From: Allobosea sp.
Lineage (GTDB): Bacteria; Pseudomonadota; Alphaproteobacteria; Rhizobiales; Beijerinckiaceae
Direction of reading: 5' to 3'
Length of the DNA stretch: 64,000 bases
Assembly: GCA_024231975.1 (NCBI GenBank)
Contig: JAAEQB010000065.1
Coordinates: forward strand, 1-64,000
Shown here: positions 9,505-18,772 of the stretch, piece after piece
Layout: every line of letters starts with the position of its first letter
How positions within the stretch are numbered: position 1 is the first letter of the stretch
Notes under the pieces: generated by a model
The model's database searches: none
What the model was told of the DNA's origin: nothing
What the model saw: only the letters and a program-made list of their open reading frames with translations
Made by a program: the position numbers and the translations under genes

Positions 9505-11600
9505 ACACCACGGTCGCCCCCCAAGCCGTCGGAACGGTGCTGAGCTTCGTCGAGCATCATCATCCGCCGATGCCTCCCGGCGAGTATGAGCTCAGCATCA
9601 CGCAGCATGTCGGGCTGCCCGGCGTTCAGGACAGCTTCCTGCACAAGGCCGCCTTCGCGGTCGGGGGCGAACGTTTCGCGCTCGACCCAGCCGAAATCGA
9701 CTCGGTGTTTCCGCCGCAATCCGCGCAGGGCGAATTCTTCAACGTCTTGCCGCATGTCGTAATCACGCGCCGTACGTTGCCATGGGAACGTTCGCTGGCA
9801 GATTCCGCCTCACCACCCTCGGGGCTGACACCCTGGCTGGCGCTGCTCGTGTTCGATCAGGGCGAGGCCGTGACCGGGCCCAAGGCCATGACCGTGCTCG
9901 ATCTCGTCGGTGCCGATGTCCATCCCGGCGGGCGCCTTCCGGCCGGGACCGTCTCCTATGACGGCCTGGGCCGGCTTGATCCGGGCGAGAGCTATGACGA
10001 TCCCTGCCAGGTGGTCGATCTCGACCTCACGCTGTTCCAGTCGCTCGCCCCGACCCGCAAGGACCTGGCCTGGCTGGCCCATGGCCGGGTCGCCTCGACA
10101 GCCCGCAAGGCCGGCCCGCTCGGCACGAGCGCGGCGTCGGTCCAGGACTATGCCATCGTCGTCGCCAGCCGGCTGCCCCGCATGGGCAGCCGAAGCCTCG
10201 CTTGCCTGGTCTCGCTGGAAGGTCTCGACGCCTGGCTTCCCGGTCCCGGGGCCCGGTCGCCCGGCCCTGCCGGGCGTATCCGGCTCGTCTGCCTCACGAG
10301 CTGGGCCTTCCATACGCTGGCGGAGCCCGAGACCTTCAACGAATGCCTGACGGCGCTCGATCGTGCTGCGCTGCGCCCGGATGCACGCAGCGCCGGGGTG
10401 CCCAGCGATGACGGCGATGCCTATCTCGGTGCGGTGGCCAATCTGGGCTACCTGCCGCTGAGCCACCAGCTTCGCGATGGCGGGACGGCCGTGTCGTGGT
10501 ATCGCGGGCCGCTCGCGCCGCTCGCGACGCCGCGCACGGTCACCGTGCCGGTCGACAGCGCCGACGCCGCCCTGCGCCAGGATCCCGCGACCGGAATGCT
10601 CGACGTTTCGTATGCGACGGCCTGGCAGATCGGCCGGCTGCTCGCTTTGCAGGATCGCGTGTTCTCGACGGCGCTTTACCGATGGAAGACCGCCACGCGA
10701 CGCGAGACGGTGGCGCAGGCGGAGCGCGAGCTTCTCGGCAGATGCCTCGGGCAGGCCGTGGCCGCCGGCGATCTCAGAACCGTGGCAGCCGCGTCGCTGG
10801 GAGGGCGGCTGGGAGCGGCGCTCGAGAAGCCGGCCGCGACGACATCGCCGGCGCCCCTTCAGCCAGCGGCCTCTTCGCCCACAGCGCCACCACCGGCAAT
10901 GGTGAGCGAGTGGCTCGCGCGGCTGCGGCTGCTCAAGGGCGTCCCGTTTCCGCATCTGGTGCCCGACGAAGCGATGCTGCCGCCGGAATCGGTCCGGTTC
11001 TTCCAGCTCGATTTCAACTGGATCGATTGCCTCGCCGACGGAGCCTACAGCCTCGGCCGCTTCACGACCGGGGACCGCGTGCACGATGAGGACCTGGCCG
11101 GCGGAGTGCAGGACGCCACGGCCGAGGCGGCGCGCGCGCTTGCGAGGTCCGAGGCGGCTACCGGCCCACTGGAAGAGGTCAGCGGCCTGCTCCTGCGATC
11201 GCGAGCGGTGTCGTTCTGGCCCGGCATGGAGATCGAGGGCCGCTCGCGCAGCGGCGAGCGGCTACAGGTCCTGCGTTTCGAGGCGCTGTCTCCGACAGTG
11301 CTGATCGCGCTCTTCGAAGGGACCGCGGAGGAAATCGACCTGCACGAACCGCCGGAGGCGATCCATTTCGGCGTCGATCTCAAGGTGCATGGTGGCGAGG
11401 TGTCGAAGCTGCTGCGGGGAGCCGCGGCGACCGTTCCCGTTAGCTTCCGCGGAGAGGGCCGTGTCCTGAAGATCGACGAGCTCGCCACCGCAATCAAGAC
11501 CGCACTGCGGTCAGGACCTTTCACCGCAGCGGAGTTCGCCCGGGAAATGGTCGAAGGCGTGGGCAAGGTCACGTTCAAGCGATCGGGGGCCACCTCGTGA
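9501..11600 (+). CDS. Large conserved hypothetical protein, cluster component (699 aa)
   Basis: The start ATG overlaps the upstream stop in ATGA. Recognisable blocks are PPGEYELSITQ (about residue 25), FNVLPHVVITRRTLPWER (about 85), LTPWLALLVFD (about 115), LPLSHQLRDG (about 320) and VPFPHLVPDEAMLPPESVRF followed by NWIDCLADGAYSLG (about 480-520). These read like signature blocks of a widespread uncharacterised family rather than random sequence. Residues about 445-470 are a Pro/Ala linker separating two globular halves. There is no signal peptide. The terminal TGA overlaps the following GTG start (GTGA, 11597-11600). Its placement between the DUF6603-like and 1251-aa genes, with overlaps at both ends, implies a fixed-stoichiometry complex or pathway. 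Function unknown. Confidence 0.75.
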   Translation: MNTTVAPQAVGTVLSFVEHHHPPMPPGEYELSITQHVGLPGVQDSFLHKAAFAVGGERFALDPAEIDSVFPPQSAQGEFFNVLPHVVITRRTLPWERSLADSASPPSGLTPWLALLVFDQGEAVTGPKAMTVLDLVGADVHPGGRLPAGTVSYDGLGRLDPGESYDDPCQVVDLDLTLFQSLAPTRKDLAWLAHGRVASTARKAGPLGTSAASVQDYAIVVASRLPRMGSRSLACLVSLEGLDAWLPGPGARSPGPAGRIRLVCLTSWAFHTLAEPETFNECLTALDRAALRPDARSAGVPSDDGDAYLGAVANLGYLPLSHQLRDGGTAVSWYRGPLAPLATPRTVTVPVDSADAALRQDPATGMLDVSYATAWQIGRLLALQDRVFSTALYRWKTATRRETVAQAERELLGRCLGQAVAAGDLRTVAAASLGGRLGAALEKPAATTSPAPLQPAASSPTAPPPAMVSEWLARLRLLKGVPFPHLVPDEAMLPPESVRFFQLDFNWIDCLADGAYSLGRFTTGDRVHDEDLAGGVQDATAEAARALARSEAATGPLEEVSGLLLRSRAVSFWPGMEIEGRSRSGERLQVLRFEALSPTVLIALFEGTAEEIDLHEPPEAIHFGVDLKVHGGEVSKLLRGAAATVPVSFRGEGRVLKIDELATAIKTALRSGPFTAAEFAREMVEGVGKVTFKRSGATS

Positions 11601-14600
11601 CCGGTCCCAGCCTGATCGTCCCGATCAGCGTCGAAGCACTATGCGTCAGTGCCGACACCGGCGCGGCAGGGCCGCAGTTCCGCGGCGCAACCGCCGTATT
11701 CTCGGATTTGCCGAGCACCGACTCCGAAGGGCAGTGGAGCGGCAAACCCTATCTCGGCGACAGCGTCGGCGTGCTGCCGCAGAGCATGCCGGAAGCGGGT
11801 ATCCACCTGCACTGGGCGCTTCCCGACGCGCTCACCAAGGGGCGGGCGGACGAGGCGGGCGGGCTGACCTTCCCGCCCGTGCCCAATCGCTGGCTGGTCG
11901 TGCGGATCGTCGCGCGCAAGGACGCAGCCCGCCACCCGGCACCCGATCTGCGGGCCTGGGTCGTCGAAAGCGACTTCCACGATCCGGACCCGTCGGCGGC
12001 GACCGTGTCGGTTCCGTTCGAGGCAGCCGAAGGCGGTCAGTTCCACCGCTTTCTCGGCCGTTGCGTCGACCTCGCCGGCTGGAGCGAAAGCCCCGGCCGC
12101 GCCGATCGCTTCGGCAACGGCCAAGCTCTCACCGCCGTCGGCTATGGCGAGGTCAGCTTCGCCGCCTATTATCCCAATTGCCGGAATGTGTTCGGGTTCC
12201 ACGATCCACTGGACGATCTGGACGGGCTCGACCCGGCCGGGGGCGACCGGGTGAGCTATCTGGTCGCGAGCTGGTTCGCGGACGCCGGGCTCGAGCCGTT
12301 CGGGGCGACATCCTCGACGGCTAAGGGCCTGGCCTGGGACTATGCGGACCGCGCCGGCGCCCGCCCCGGCAGGACGATCTGCTCCGGCATGATTCGCGGC
12401 ATCGTCTGGGATCCATCCGGCAGCGATCCGAACGGCCCGGCAAAGTCGCTCGAGATCGCGCTCGGCAATACCGAGACCGAATGCGTCTCCGCGCTTCTGG
12501 CCCGTCGTCCCGGCTTGGAGGGTGATGAGCACGCGGAGTTCCTGCTCGACGCCGCGCAGTCCGGCATGCTGGCGGATCATTGGGGCGCGGACCAGACCGT
12601 CAAGCTGGAGCACGCGCTGCATAGCGGGGCCTTCGCCAGCTTGCCGGGCGAAACGATGTGGCAGGTCGCGCCGACGCCCTCGGCGGCGGCAAGGTCGGGC
12701 GCGCCGCGCGACGAGCCGCCGGAAGCACCGGTCCCACTGAGCGCCGGGCTGGCGGCCAGGGTCGCCGCGGTGAATGCGCAGCAGAGAGCCTATGAGCGCG
12801 CCTGCGGCGAGCTGGCCAGCCGGCGCGAGGCGCTGGTGTTCGACTGGCGGCGCTTCATGCAGGTTCTCTATGGCGTGCAGGACGAGAGCGCCGAGCAGGC
12901 GGTGCCGGAACTCGCCGATGCAAGGCAGCGCGGCCGCTTCGCCCAGGCGCAGCGCGAGATGATCGAGGCCGAATGCGCAGGCCTCGGGCACGAGGCAGCC
13001 CGTATCGGCATGTTGACGATGCCCGCGAACGGAGGACCGCCAGCGGGCGCGCCGAAAGGCTCGCTGGCGGCGCAGCTCGCCGATGCGCTCCGCGGCTTGC
13101 GCGAGGGGGTGCATGCGGAGTGCGGCGACGCCTTCCTGCTCAAGGCGACGCCGGGCGCACGCTTCTGGGAGCCGCTGGAGCCAGTGATCCTGCTGGCGGG
13201 CGAGGATGCCCGCCCGCCGCAGCGCTATGGCAGCGACAGCCTGCTGGCCTGCCGCTGGGTCGACGAGATCCGCGCCGAGCTCCAATCGGAGAGCAACGGC
13301 ACGGTCACGGCCTTCGCCGCGCAGGAATGGCTGGCGACGCTCGACCTGACAGCCTTGCCGATCGCGCCCGAAGCACGCGCCTTGCTGGCGGAAGCCATTC
13401 TTACCGATCCGGATCAGGCGACGCGCATCGCCGCCGTGCTGACAGCGAAGACCGGAGCGCGGGCGTCGGTCATCGAGGCGCAATTGCACCTGGCCCAGGC
13501 GGACGCCGTGCCGCAGCCTGCGGCCGGCCCGGGGCTTCGGCTGACCGGGCGCCCGGCCGCGCCGATCGGGCTCGCCGCCTGGAGCGGCAATCCGTGGTTG
13601 CCGCTGTTCCTGGACTGGGAGGTGGAATATGCCCCGATGCTGGCGCCCGAGGCATCGGCATCGGGCACGGGGGGGCCGGCCTTCGCCGCCGACATCCTGA
13701 CCTCGCAATACCAGCTCGACGCCGATGGGGTCGAGCTCGTGCCTCGCCAGGATCCGGCGCGCCCTCCCAGAACGCCGACCCCGATAGCCGGCGTCGGGCT
13801 GCTCACCCAGAGCGCCTTTCGTCGCCTGACGCGTTCGCTCTCCGAGCTTCTCGCGCACGCCCCCGACGACCAGCTCCGCGATGCGATCGGCAAGGCCAGT
13901 GAAATACCAGCCTTGTCGCATGTGCTGAACGGCTTCAATTCTGCGCTCCAGGCGCGGCAACGATCACTGCAGCTGCGCGTGCTCGATCCGTTCGCGCCGG
14001 ATGACGAGCTGACGCGCGCAGTGGCCGCGCTCGCTCCTGCGCGCGACGATGCCACTGCCATGCCGTTCCGGCCGTTCCTGCCGCTCCGTGGCGGCTATCT
14101 CAAGATCACGCGGCTCGCCCTGATCGACGCGTTCGGGCAGGAACGCTCCCTCGACCCGCAGCGCGCAAGGCTGGCGAGGGCCCGCAGCCTGATGCCGGTC
14201 GAGGCGAGCCCCATTGCCAACGGCCTCGCCCATCTGCCGCCGCGGCTGGTCCAACCGGCCCGGCTGAATTTCCGCCTGCTGGATGCGCGCAACGACGATG
14301 CGGATGCTCATGACCACCCTTCCGCCAGTCCGATATGCGGCTGGGTGGTGGTCAACAATCTCGACCCCGGTCTTTCTATCCATGCCGCCGATGGCGCCGC
14401 TTGCGGCATGCTCCGGCTGGTGGACGAGCAGGCCGATGCCGTATGGGAGCCACCGCCCGGAGTCGGAGCGAACACGCCTATCGCAGACGTCCATCTCGCG
14501 GCCTTCGTCAGGGGCGTTCTCGATCATCCCGACCGGGGTGCTTTTCTGGCCAAGCTCGCCCATACGATTGACCGGACTCTGGCGACGATCGTGCCGGACA

Positions 14601-15352
14601 AGGCGAACACCGACGAAGCGATCGGTCTCCTGTTCGGCCGGCCACTGGCATTGGTCAGGGCTGCCTTGTCGCTCGAGCTCAGCGGCGCCCCCAGTTCGAC
14701 GACGGGCTGGGACGCGGTAGCCCGGCAGATCAGGAAAATCCAATCCGGCGCCAGTCCCGACGTCGCCGCAGTTCGCGACGACCTGCAGTTCACGCGTGTG
14801 AAGGTTCCAGTCAGGCTCGGAAACCTGAACCAGATCGAGGATGGGCTCGTCGGCTACTTCCTGGAAGGGGCAAACGGCGCCGACTACGGGACATTTTACG
14901 CGCCGGTGGCGCAGACGGCCGGCGACGGGATCGAGCCAGCCACCAACCGGCCCGTTCTTCTGGCGCTGGCCGATCCGGAGCCGGCGCGCGTCACCTTGCT
15001 GATGGACCCGTTCGCGACGGTCCATGCCACCTCGGGCATCCTTCCGGTCAAGGCCGTCGATATTCCACCGCCCTGTTACTCCAAGGCTCTGGCTTCGCTC
15101 GAGGCGAGTTTCCTGTGCAACCCCATGCTGGTCGCACCGGGGCCGATGCAGCTGCCGTTGCCGCCCATCACGGGCTTCTCCTGGAGTTGGATCCAGGCCG
15201 AGGGCGACGGCTGGAGCATGGTCGCGGAGGTCGCGGGAACGGGCGAGCGCCCGCGCGCGTCCTATTCGCCGCTGCGGCTCGTCGACGGCTGGCTGCGTCT
15301 GGCTCCCAAACCGGCGGCAAGTGACGATTCCGCGCCTGTCGCGGCGAGGTAA
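11597..15352 (+). CDS. Very large conserved hypothetical protein, cluster component (1251 aa)
   Basis: The GTG start overlaps the previous stop. Conserved-looking blocks are GIHLHWALPDALTKG (about residue 68), FPPVPNRWLVVR (about 93), YLKITRLALIDAFGQ (about 832), CGWVVVNNLDPGLSI (about 914), LLFGRPLALVRAALSLEL (about 1013), VKVPVRLGNLNQIEDGLVGY (about 1065) and VTLLMDPFATVHATSGILP (about 1133). Residues 380-480 are a helical, possibly coiled region. No signal peptide or membrane helix is visible. The stop is at 15350-15352, and the next start lies about 50 bases on after a short AT-richer gap. I do not recognise a catalytic motif. The repeated co-occurrence of such blocks with DUF6603 proteins is my recollection and is unverified. 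Confidence 0.75.
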   Translation: MTGPSLIVPISVEALCVSADTGAAGPQFRGATAVFSDLPSTDSEGQWSGKPYLGDSVGVLPQSMPEAGIHLHWALPDALTKGRADEAGGLTFPPVPNRWLVVRIVARKDAARHPAPDLRAWVVESDFHDPDPSAATVSVPFEAAEGGQFHRFLGRCVDLAGWSESPGRADRFGNGQALTAVGYGEVSFAAYYPNCRNVFGFHDPLDDLDGLDPAGGDRVSYLVASWFADAGLEPFGATSSTAKGLAWDYADRAGARPGRTICSGMIRGIVWDPSGSDPNGPAKSLEIALGNTETECVSALLARRPGLEGDEHAEFLLDAAQSGMLADHWGADQTVKLEHALHSGAFASLPGETMWQVAPTPSAAARSGAPRDEPPEAPVPLSAGLAARVAAVNAQQRAYERACGELASRREALVFDWRRFMQVLYGVQDESAEQAVPELADARQRGRFAQAQREMIEAECAGLGHEAARIGMLTMPANGGPPAGAPKGSLAAQLADALRGLREGVHAECGDAFLLKATPGARFWEPLEPVILLAGEDARPPQRYGSDSLLACRWVDEIRAELQSESNGTVTAFAAQEWLATLDLTALPIAPEARALLAEAILTDPDQATRIAAVLTAKTGARASVIEAQLHLAQADAVPQPAAGPGLRLTGRPAAPIGLAAWSGNPWLPLFLDWEVEYAPMLAPEASASGTGGPAFAADILTSQYQLDADGVELVPRQDPARPPRTPTPIAGVGLLTQSAFRRLTRSLSELLAHAPDDQLRDAIGKASEIPALSHVLNGFNSALQARQRSLQLRVLDPFAPDDELTRAVAALAPARDDATAMPFRPFLPLRGGYLKITRLALIDAFGQERSLDPQRARLARARSLMPVEASPIANGLAHLPPRLVQPARLNFRLLDARNDDADAHDHPSASPICGWVVVNNLDPGLSIHAADGAACGMLRLVDEQADAVWEPPPGVGANTPIADVHLAAFVRGVLDHPDRGAFLAKLAHTIDRTLATIVPDKANTDEAIGLLFGRPLALVRAALSLELSGAPSSTTGWDAVARQIRKIQSGASPDVAAVRDDLQFTRVKVPVRLGNLNQIEDGLVGYFLEGANGADYGTFYAPVAQTAGDGIEPATNRPVLLALADPEPARVTLLMDPFATVHATSGILPVKAVDIPPPCYSKALASLEASFLCNPMLVAPGPMQLPLPPITGFSWSWIQAEGDGWSMVAEVAGTGERPRASYSPLRLVDGWLRLAPKPAASDDSAPVAAR

Positions 15353-15403
15353 CAAATTTACCCAATCAGACCAGACGAATTGCGCCAATGGAGGATGTGT
15401 CGG

Positions 15404-17410
15404 ATGGATTTCTCCCCCAGGATCGGAATGACGGTCGAGACCAGCGGTGGCAATCAGGTGCTGTTTCGCAGCAGCACGCGGGGCCGTAACGAGCTGACCC
15501 TCAGCCTGACCAATGTGGCGGGCAACGGCGATCTGCTGCTGTCCAGGGACGGGGCGGCCGGCCTCGTCCTGAATTTCCCAGGGCTGTGCAACAAGAGCGA
15601 GCTCGCTGAGGTCAAGGTCGCGGCTCCCAACTGGACATTGAAGCAGGGAGACGGGCAAAATCCGCTTTCGCTTTCACTGGCGCTGTCGCCAACCCAGGAC
15701 CTGCGCTGGCGCGACGGAACGGTTCTGACCTTCAAGATCAGCCTCGGCGCGGTCGGCACAGGAGCAAAGCTCGGCCTCAAGCCCATCAAGGCGACATTGC
15801 ACGACCTTCGCGGCGACGAACCCGATCAGGTCTTCACCTCCAAGACGCTGAACGATTTCGTGACCCTCGTCGAAGCGCCGGAGCATCCCCAGAATCCGCT
15901 CAACAAGGCCCTGTCCTTCACGATCGAACGGGTCGAGCCGACGACACCGGAGTCGAACAATCTCGGCGACATCTACACCGCGTTCGGACGTTCCTACACG
16001 ATCGCCAACCAGCTGCGGCTGACCATCCGCAATCTCAGCGAAAAAAGTACCCTGCTCTCGGCCTGCAAGGGCGACAGCAAGCCGATGTTCACACTGGTCT
16101 TTCCGACCGTCCCCATGGGCGACGACGATGTCTCGGACAGCTATGGCAGCACGGCCTTGACGACCGTCGACCTGGCCCAGGGCATCAAGGTTGCGCCGAC
16201 ATCGGACAGCAAGCACCGTTGGTCGGCGCTGTCGCCCGGTTCCGAGACGCTGGTTTGCGAGATCACGCCCGAGCCCGACAACAAGCTGCTCTTCGCCCCC
16301 GGCGGGGCGCTGGAGCTTCTGATCAGCGACGTCAAGACCAGCCTGCCGGCGTTCGCGACCCAAGTCTACCTGCTCCATGGCGGGTTCGATGGCTTCGACG
16401 AAGGCTATGAGGTCCTCCCGCTCCGCAAGGCGGTTCCCGACCCGCAGATCATCAGCTTCATCGCGGAGCCGGTGAACATCTATTGCGGCGAGCCGGTCAC
16501 GCTGAGCTGGTCCGTGCTGGGCGCGGACCGGGTCGAGCTGTCCTATAGCGACGGCGGCAATCCCCAGAAGCTGAGCAGCGCCAGAGGCTCGCCGCTACTC
16601 GGCCTTCCCGTCGGTGAGTTCGAACACCTGCCCTATCAGGCAACGACCGCCTATACGCTGTCGCTATACAAGGGCGGCCGCAAGGTCCTGGACAAGGCGG
16701 TGAGCGTCGACGTCGTGATGCCGATCCTGGAGTTTCGTACGACGCCACCGGCGGCCGCGCTCGAGGAGCGGGTTTCGATCTCCTGGAACCTGATCGGGAA
16801 ATGGGCCTTCAACGGCAGGCTGATGGACGGCAACACGCTCCTCCAGAAGATCGTCAAGCCGGAAGGCCCCCCCTCGCTCGCCAGCTCCATGACGATGACC
16901 GCCACGTCGAACCGCTATTTTCGGCTGACCGGAGAATGGGCGACACCGGTCCCGATCGAGGCCGAGGGCGAAGCGACAATCACCATCGTCGCTCCGGTCA
17001 GCGGGATCATCCGTTTCATGATGTGCAATCAGGTCGAACAGATCTTCGGCGAGCTCCCGTTCCGCTGGAACGGCAAGAACGTCTCGCGCTACGCCATCGG
17101 CCATTGCGACAAGGACACGGTCATCGACCTCGATCATGTCAGCACTTATCCAGGCGAAGGCCGCCAGCTCTCCGATGTGTTTCGGATCGTCGAGATCGAC
17201 GCGGACAATGTCTGGGGCGGCGTCAATCTCCCCATGAACAGGTTCATTCCCTGGCCCGAGGAAGGGCCCGAACCGACGCTACAATGGTGCAACGAGCAAC
17301 TGGCGCTGCGCGACTTCTACCTTCTCGCCTGGGGCGACCAAGGATCGAGCAGCCTGCCGATCTTTCGCAAGGCCGAGCTGGCGAGCAGGGACAAGGTTTT
17401 GGATCGGTAG
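15404..17410 (+). CDS. Large protein with Ig-like modules, last gene of the cluster (668 aa)
   Basis: ATG 15404 has GGAGG ending 9 bases upstream, making it better placed than TTG 15380 or ATG 15395. The N-terminal 340 residues are beta-rich, with no signal peptide. Residues about 345-440 (beginning PDPQIISFIAEP, with VTLSWSVLGADRVEL and a YTLSLYKGG strand) and about 445-530 look like two immunoglobulin-like modules of the type often found in adhesins and tail-fibre-like proteins. The C-terminal 130 residues (FRWNGKNVSRYAIGHCDKD, then NVWGGVNLPMNRFIPWPE) form a separate domain that I do not recognise. It is the last member of the row; about 380 gene-free bases follow before the tRNA. A surface-binding or spike-like role is a guess based on the Ig modules only. 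Confidence 0.7.
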   Translation: MDFSPRIGMTVETSGGNQVLFRSSTRGRNELTLSLTNVAGNGDLLLSRDGAAGLVLNFPGLCNKSELAEVKVAAPNWTLKQGDGQNPLSLSLALSPTQDLRWRDGTVLTFKISLGAVGTGAKLGLKPIKATLHDLRGDEPDQVFTSKTLNDFVTLVEAPEHPQNPLNKALSFTIERVEPTTPESNNLGDIYTAFGRSYTIANQLRLTIRNLSEKSTLLSACKGDSKPMFTLVFPTVPMGDDDVSDSYGSTALTTVDLAQGIKVAPTSDSKHRWSALSPGSETLVCEITPEPDNKLLFAPGGALELLISDVKTSLPAFATQVYLLHGGFDGFDEGYEVLPLRKAVPDPQIISFIAEPVNIYCGEPVTLSWSVLGADRVELSYSDGGNPQKLSSARGSPLLGLPVGEFEHLPYQATTAYTLSLYKGGRKVLDKAVSVDVVMPILEFRTTPPAAALEERVSISWNLIGKWAFNGRLMDGNTLLQKIVKPEGPPSLASSMTMTATSNRYFRLTGEWATPVPIEAEGEATITIVAPVSGIIRFMMCNQVEQIFGELPFRWNGKNVSRYAIGHCDKDTVIDLDHVSTYPGEGRQLSDVFRIVEIDADNVWGGVNLPMNRFIPWPEEGPEPTLQWCNEQLALRDFYLLAWGDQGSSSLPIFRKAELASRDKVLDR

Positions 17411-17793
17411 GGAAGCTCGTCCACAAAGGCATGGGCTTGCGCATTCGCGGACCGTATGGGCCGATCACGAAATCCCCGCGCTCAGTTCGCCGCGTACTCT
17501 CAACGGAACTGGCCCATTGCGGACGTTCCAACCGTCAGCAATGGGCCGGGAACGCCCATAGCCCCGTTGCGAACCCGTCTCACCCCGAGTCTAACCCGTC
17601 TCCGACCCCCGGGCCGCTGGAATGGACGGAAAATCCGAAACGGCGCGTCAGAGACAGGCGCCAGGCTGGCCGACAGCTTGGCGCGTGAGCGCCCGCTGAT
17701 CATCGCGTTCCATCGGTCGCGAGATTCGTGAGTGACGCCGAAAGCGCGGCTTTTCCGCGCCGTTGGAAAATCGCTGGTTATTCGGGAGATGGC
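17411..17793. other. Gene-free stretch between the large-protein cluster and tRNA-Thr
   Basis: No convincing gene is seen in these 383 bases. Short open frames exist on both strands but lack a ribosome-binding site, family resemblance or codon bias. There is no integrase or clear attachment-site core. The stretch is a likely junction between the accessory cluster and the chromosome backbone. Confidence 0.5.
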
Positions 17794-17868
17794 TGGTGCT
17801 GCGAGAGAGGATTGAACTCTCGACCTCTCCATTACCAATGGAGTGCTCTACCACTGAGCTACCGCAGC
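17794..17868 (-). tRNA. tRNA-Thr (GGU anticodon)
   Basis: Read on the minus strand, the sequence begins GCTGCGGTAGCTCAGTGGTA and ends GCAGCACCA. It has a 7-bp acceptor stem (one G-U pair), a D arm, an anticodon arm CTCCA-TTGGTAA-TGGAG with anticodon GGT, a short variable loop, a T arm with GTTCAATCC and an encoded CCA. This is a complete 75-nt threonine tRNA. Its 3' end faces the accessory cluster, the side on which tRNA-targeting elements insert. Confidence 0.95.
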
Positions 17869-18011
17869 AGGACCGGGATATGCTGGCGTTTCAGGTCACT
17901 TGAGGACCCGGAAGGCGCCGCGCCGTTCCGAAGCGGCGTCCTGATGCCACAAGCCCCGCCCCGACGCAACCTGTTACGCACATATCCCTGCACATGAAAA
18001 TGAAGGACGCT

Positions 18012-18053
18012 CGAGCACTCCCTTACCAATGGGGTGCTCGACCTCGCTGCAGC
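18012..18053 (-). pseudogene. Decayed tRNA-Thr fragment, also a terminator-like hairpin
   Basis: On the minus strand this reads GCTGC, a shortened D region, and then a 26-nt block that aligns to the D-loop/anticodon-arm part of the tRNA-Thr at 17794 with about three mismatches and keeps the TTGGTAA anticodon loop. The T arm and 3' acceptor are not recognisable. The same bases fold as a hairpin (CGAGCA at 18012-18017 with TGCTCG at 18035-18040). It lies just after the pdeM stop on that strand and is followed there by a T-rich run, so it may also end pdeM transcription. Confidence 0.55.
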
Positions 18054-18061
18054 CGTCCGTT

Positions 18062-18772
18062 TCAGTCCGGCAGCAGCAGCCGCTGGTCGATGCGGAACAG
18101 CCTGCCGTCGCCGAGGAGATGGGCGGAAAAGCCGAGGCCGAACAGCGGCCGGAAGGCGGCGTCGCGGACATTGAGGCCGCCGGCATAGGCGCCCATCGCC
18201 GGCATGACGCAGCGGCTCGGCGAGAGCGCAAAGCAGCGCCGGCGCAACGCCCGGCCGCGCATCCGGACCTTGGCGGCAGGGTGCAGATGCCCGGCGATCT
18301 CGGGCAGCGCACCGGTCGGGCTCGGCTCGTGCCGCAGCCTGACGCCGCGGAGATCGAGCTCGTCGAGCACGATGCCGCCCATCGCGGCCGAGATCGCCGG
18401 GTCGTGGTTGCCGCTGATCCAGAGCCAGTCGCGGCCGGCCTGGAAGGCCCGCAGTGTTGCAAGGCAGCTCTCGTCGATCCGCGCCTCGGCGCCGCGGTCA
18501 TGGAAGGAATCGCCGAGCGCGATCACGCGCGCCGGCTGGTAGCGCAGGATGGCGGCACCGAGCAGCCGCAGCGTCGCGGCGGAATCATAGGGCGGCAGCA
18601 GCACGCCGCGCGCCGCATAGGCCGAGCCCTTCTCAAGATGCAGGTCGGCGACGACGAGCGTGCGTTCGTCCGGCAGGTAGAGCGCGCCGGAGAGATCGGG
18701 TACGGCAGCGAGCCGGCCGAGCATGAACGCCTCGGCCGCCACCTCTCTCGTTTCCTTTGCCGCCAGGTTCAC
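18062..18772 (-). CDS. pdeM: Ligase-associated DNA damage response endonuclease PdeM (metallophosphoesterase)
   Basis: This 236-aa calcineurin-type metallophosphoesterase has ordered metal motifs: VVADLHLEKG (about residue 48), ALGDSFHD (about 88), SGNHDP (about 118) and GHLHP (about 155). The family travels with a dedicated ATP-dependent ligase, an Lhr-type helicase and an SNM1-like exonuclease, all present in this window. I chose the GTG start at 18772 because it overlaps the helicase stop (GTGA), indicating coupled translation. The open frame extends upstream, but only inside the helicase gene. The product is expected to be a cytoplasmic DNA-repair nuclease; the in vivo substrate is not known to me. 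Confidence 0.88.
   Translation of the reverse strand: MNLAAKETREVAAEAFMLGRLAAVPDLSGALYLPDERTLVVADLHLEKGSAYAARGVLLPPYDSAATLRLLGAAILRYQPARVIALGDSFHDRGAEARIDESCLATLRAFQAGRDWLWISGNHDPAISAAMGGIVLDELDLRGVRLRHEPSPTGALPEIAGHLHPAAKVRMRGRALRRRCFALSPSRCVMPAMGAYAGGLNVRDAAFRPLFGLGFSAHLLGDGRLFRIDQRLLLPD

Noticed and set aside
17456..17731. Open frame of 91 codons before the tRNA
   Set aside because: No family resemblance, no ribosome site, overlapping frames on the other strand equally long; typical of GC-rich non-coding DNA.
17728..17997. Open frame of 89 codons across the tRNA-Thr on the opposite strand
   Set aside because: It reads through the antisense of the tRNA (giving CCERGLNSRPLHYQWSALPL), a classic spurious translation of tRNA sequence; no ribosome site.
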